Below are positions 61,875-64,000 of a stretch of 64,000 bases of DNA, in pieces (within the stretch, counting starts at the first letter, position 1; every line of letters begins with the position of its first letter). Below the pieces are notes generated by a model that ran no database searches, was not told where the DNA came from, and saw only the letters and a list, made by a program, of their open reading frames with translations. A program made the translations under genes and the position numbers. Origin of the DNA: Eubacteriaceae bacterium Marseille-Q4139 (lineage in GTDB: Bacteria > Bacillota > Clostridia > Lachnospirales > Lachnospiraceae); contig JAGTTQ010000001.1 in assembly GCA_018223415.1 (NCBI GenBank), positions 3,211,365-3,275,364 on the forward strand, in the 5' to 3' direction.

Positions 61875-63245
61875 TTATTTTTGTCCCTGAACGCGGTCTT
61901 TCAGAGGCAGAATCTCTTTTTTATAGACGTACCGCAGAAACAGTGATGAAATAACAACGGAGCAGACCTCAGCAATCGGGAACGCGAACCAGATGACCGA
62001 AAGTCCGCCCACCCTGGAAAGGATGAATGCCACGGGAAGCAGCACCACAAGCTGTCTCAGAACGGAAATCCAGAGGCTTAGCATGCCGTGGGCAAGGGCC
62101 TGGAAGACGGAAGAGCAGACGATGCAGAAGCCGGCCAGAAGGAAGCTGAAGCTGATGGTTCTGAGAGCCGGGATTCCGATTTCCAGCATGTTGTCGGAGG
62201 CGTTGAAAATCGCCAGCAGCCTGTCCGGGAAAAGCTGGAACACGGCAAAGCCGATTAACATGATGGAAACGGCGTAGATCACGCTGAGCTTGATTGTCTT
62301 AATAATGCGATCCGGCTTGGCGGCGCCGTAGTTGTATGCCACAATCGGCACCATGCCGTTGTTGAGGCCGAAAACCGGCATGAAGATGAAGCTCTGAAGC
62401 TTAAAGTAAACGCCGAATACTGCCGATGCCGTGGACGTAAAGGCGATCAGGATCTTATTCATTCCGAAGGTCATGACGCTTCCGATGGAGGCCATGATAA
62501 TGGACGGAACGCCGACGGCGTAAATGTTTTTGATGACAAATCCCCGGGGCCTGAAGCCGCGGAAAGAGATCTTGATCTCATGGTTCTTTGCGTGGTTAAA
62601 ATAGATCCCCAGGAAAAAGGCCATGATCTGACCGAAGACCGTGGCGGCCGCAGCGCCGGCTACGCCCATTTTCGGGAAACCGAACAGGCCGAAAATCAGG
62701 ATCGGGTCAAAAATAATGTTCAAAATGGCGCCGAGCCCCTGGGTCAGCATGGAATAAAAGGTCTTTCCCGTGGACTGAAGCAGCTTTTCACATGTGATTT
62801 CTCCAAACAGGCCGAAGGAGAATACCGTACAGATCATGAGATAAGACGTCCCGTGTTCTACGATGTCCGGAATATCCGTCTGGAGAAGGAAAAATGTCCT
62901 GGAGAAGAAAAGCCCCAGAACGGCAAAAACGATAAAGTTGCAGATTGCCAGGAACAGGGCGTGGTTGGCCGTCTTGTTGACGTGGTCGAAATTTTTCTCG
63001 CCCAGGCATCTGGAGAGCAGGGCATTGACGCCGACACCGGTACCGGTGGCCACGGCGATCATCAGGTTCTGGGCCGGGAAGGCCAGGGAAACGGCCGTCA
63101 GCGCATTTTCACTGATCTGGGCCACAAACATGCTGTCCACCACGTTGTAGAGCGCCTGCACCAGCATGGAAAGCATCATGGGCACAGACATGGAAACAAG
63201 AAGCCGGTTGACCGGCATGACGCCCATTTTGTTTTCAGTTGTCAT
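61875..63245 (-). CDS. MATE-family efflux transporter (second copy)
   Basis: 456 residues from the ATG at 63245 (GAAAGGAG ahead; the longer frame to 63293 overlaps the leader hairpin). Twelve predicted helices, with VNRLLVSMSVPMMLSMLVQA and LYNVVDSMFVAQISENALTA at the N-terminus, and GTGVGVNALLSRCLGEKN near 65. It is not closely similar to the MATE protein at 44.6 kb beyond family motifs. Export cargo is unknown. A promoter and a terminator-like leader hairpin precede it. Confidence 0.92.
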   Translation of the reverse strand: MTTENKMGVMPVNRLLVSMSVPMMLSMLVQALYNVVDSMFVAQISENALTAVSLAFPAQNLMIAVATGTGVGVNALLSRCLGEKNFDHVNKTANHALFLAICNFIVFAVLGLFFSRTFFLLQTDIPDIVEHGTSYLMICTVFSFGLFGEITCEKLLQSTGKTFYSMLTQGLGAILNIIFDPILIFGLFGFPKMGVAGAAAATVFGQIMAFFLGIYFNHAKNHEIKISFRGFRPRGFVIKNIYAVGVPSIIMASIGSVMTFGMNKILIAFTSTASAVFGVYFKLQSFIFMPVFGLNNGMVPIVAYNYGAAKPDRIIKTIKLSVIYAVSIMLIGFAVFQLFPDRLLAIFNASDNMLEIGIPALRTISFSFLLAGFCIVCSSVFQALAHGMLSLWISVLRQLVVLLPVAFILSRVGGLSVIWFAFPIAEVCSVVISSLFLRYVYKKEILPLKDRVQGQK

Positions 63246-63279
63246 TGGGAAAGCTCCTTTCACATAAGTATAAAAGCAT

Positions 63280-63311
63280 AAAAAAGAGACCACAGGCTAG
63301 CCGCGGCTCTC
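63280..63311 (-). promoter_or_regulatory. Terminator-like hairpin in the 5' leader of the second MATE gene
   Basis: On the minus strand GAGAGCC (from 63311) and GGTCTC (to 63286) pair around a central GGCTAGCC palindrome, and six U residues follow (63285-63280). It lies at or just after the predicted transcription start and before the gene, so it could act as an attenuator or a 5' stabiliser. Confidence 0.55.
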
Positions 63312-63317
63312 CTTTAT

Positions 63318-63346
63318 ACTATAATGGAAATCAGGGTTTTCGTCAA
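63318..63346 (-). promoter_or_regulatory. Predicted promoter of the second MATE gene
   Basis: Minus strand TTGACG (63346-63341), 17-base spacer, TATAGT (63323-63318). Confidence 0.65.
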
Positions 63347-63369
63347 TGATTTTCTAAAGCCTCTTCCGT

Positions 63370-63398
63370 TTGACAAAATACGCCGCCTGGCGTATCAT
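63370..63398 (+). promoter_or_regulatory. Promoter of nudC with an embedded palindrome
   Basis: TTGACA (63370-63375), 17-base spacer, TATCAT (63393-63398). The spacer holds ATACGCC-GCCT-GGCGTAT (63378-63395), a 7-base inverted repeat whose right arm enters the -10 box, so a repressor could sit there. Confidence 0.65.
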
Positions 63399-63426
63399 AA
63401 AAGAAGACGGAAAGGAGAGAAGCGAC

Positions 63427-64000
63427 ATGATTCAGGACATCGCACCGCACCAGTATGACCTGTCCTACGGACATCCGGTTCCGCAGGATCAGGACTACGT
63501 GCTGTACATAAAGAGCAATCAGACACTTTTGAGAAAAAAGGGAGAGGAAAACCACGAAATCCCCAGGTTTTCGGATTTCCCGGAGGAGATGGAGGCCTTA
63601 AAAAAGCAGGCATACTACCTGTTTTCCATTGACGGGCTCCGGTATTTTTATGTCTCCTCCCTGCTGGAGAAAAAAGCGGGGGAGGAGTATGAGCTCTGCC
63701 CAACCTCGGCCTTCCGGAAGATGAAGCCCATGCACCAGGCCTTTGCAGGGATCACGGCGACGCAGATCCACCGCTGGAAGGAAAGCCGAAAATTCTGCGG
63801 CCGCTGCGGCCATGAGACGAAGGACAGCGAGACGGAGCGCGCCGTCGTCTGCCCGTTCTGCGGCCAGATCGAGTACCCGAAAATTTCCCCGGCCGTCATC
63901 GTCGCCATCACCGACGGCGACAGGATTTTAATGTCCAGATACCGGGTGAACAATAACCCCTACCGCGGCTATGCGCTGATTGCCGGCTTCGTGGAAATCG
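63427..64000 (+). CDS. nudC: NAD+ diphosphatase NudC, N-terminal part
   Basis: 191 residues are present; the gene runs off the window. The zinc ribbon FCGRCGHETK and CPFCG (Cys pairs about 128-131 and 146-149) precedes YPKISPAVIVAITDGD and the first residues leading to the Nudix box (IAGFVEI). This arrangement is specific to NADH pyrophosphatase, which splits NAD(H) and can remove NAD caps from RNA. GGAAAGGAGAG precedes the ATG at 63427. Confidence 0.9.
   Translation, partial: MIQDIAPHQYDLSYGHPVPQDQDYVLYIKSNQTLLRKKGEENHEIPRFSDFPEEMEALKKQAYYLFSIDGLRYFYVSSLLEKKAGEEYELCPTSAFRKMKPMHQAFAGITATQIHRWKESRKFCGRCGHETKDSETERAVVCPFCGQIEYPKISPAVIVAITDGDRILMSRYRVNNNPYRGYALIAGFVEI

Noticed and set aside
62580..63281. 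233-codon open frame on the plus strand
   Set aside because: Antisense to the second MATE gene, no ribosome binding site, low-complexity His/Gly/Asp-rich translation.

Overview
The window looks like chromosomal DNA of an anaerobic, spore-forming Firmicute of the Lachnospiraceae / Clostridium cluster XIVa type. Evidence: it opens with the tail of a spoVA operon. AAGGAGG ribosome binding sites are strong throughout. Regulation uses a T-box and a CIRCE element. The genes include clostridial-style pyrF-pyrK-pyrD-pyrE, two MATE pumps and a VanZ-like protein. Most of the DNA is GC-rich housekeeping sequence, interrupted by a few AT-rich accessory patches. No tRNA, rRNA, CRISPR array, intact insertion sequence or prophage was seen.

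Layout. 1-0.5 kb: end of spoVAD, then spoVAE. 0.6-6.4 kb: an AraC regulator divergent from a hexuronate operon (uxuA, an SDR-type fructuronate reductase, and a three-gene TRAP transporter). 6.5-10.1 kb: class A penicillin-binding protein and yigZ. 10.1-11.75 kb: an AT-rich island with a small membrane protein and a short protein carrying a polymorphic-toxin type 44 domain. 11.8-13.7 kb: typA. 13.8-15.9 kb: a RiPP locus, made of a Nif11-like-leader precursor with three CxC repeats, a strong intercistronic hairpin, and a radical SAM/SPASM maturase. 15.9-17.9 kb: DUF523 protein, patatin-like lipase, mgsA. 18.0-26.3 kb: T-box-pheS-pheT, eno, secG, rnr, smpB. 26.3-30.2 kb: a toxin-antitoxin relic, then hydrolase-GNAT-RsmH paralogue-tartrate-type dehydrogenase. 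30.2-37.2 kb: AT-rich orphan gene, D-amino acid aminotransferase, RelQ-type alarmone synthetase, GNAT, lrgA-lrgB-pepF-nitroreductase. 37.2-43.8 kb: pyrimidine operon, small membrane proteins, VanZ, M29 aminopeptidase. 43.9-46 kb: TetR-MATE efflux unit with two matching operators. 46.0-49.7 kb: purE-purM-purN-purD. 49.7-56.8 kb: a hypothetical gene, TetR, then a run of small-molecule and RNA-repair-like genes, including a fusion of a phosphoesterase with an RNA 2'-phosphotransferase. 56.8-58 kb: CIRCE and two tandem hsp20 genes. 58-64 kb: DUF362 protein, nitroreductase, RNA cytosine methyltransferase, NUDIX, small membrane protein, second MATE pump, and the start of nudC.

The best candidate for an undescribed system is the RiPP locus at 13.8-15.9 kb. 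The precursor core holds three imperfect copies of a C-x-C-x-x-x-G-x-G unit, and the maturase has an apparent built-in peptide-recognition region. No dedicated exporter or protease lies beside it. Secondary points of interest are the KptA fusion, the AT-rich toxin-44 island, the phd/relE deletion relic, the terminator hairpin that buries the eno ribosome binding site, and a terminator-like hairpin at the 5' end of the second MATE transcript. All calls come from reading the sequence by eye; no database search was run.
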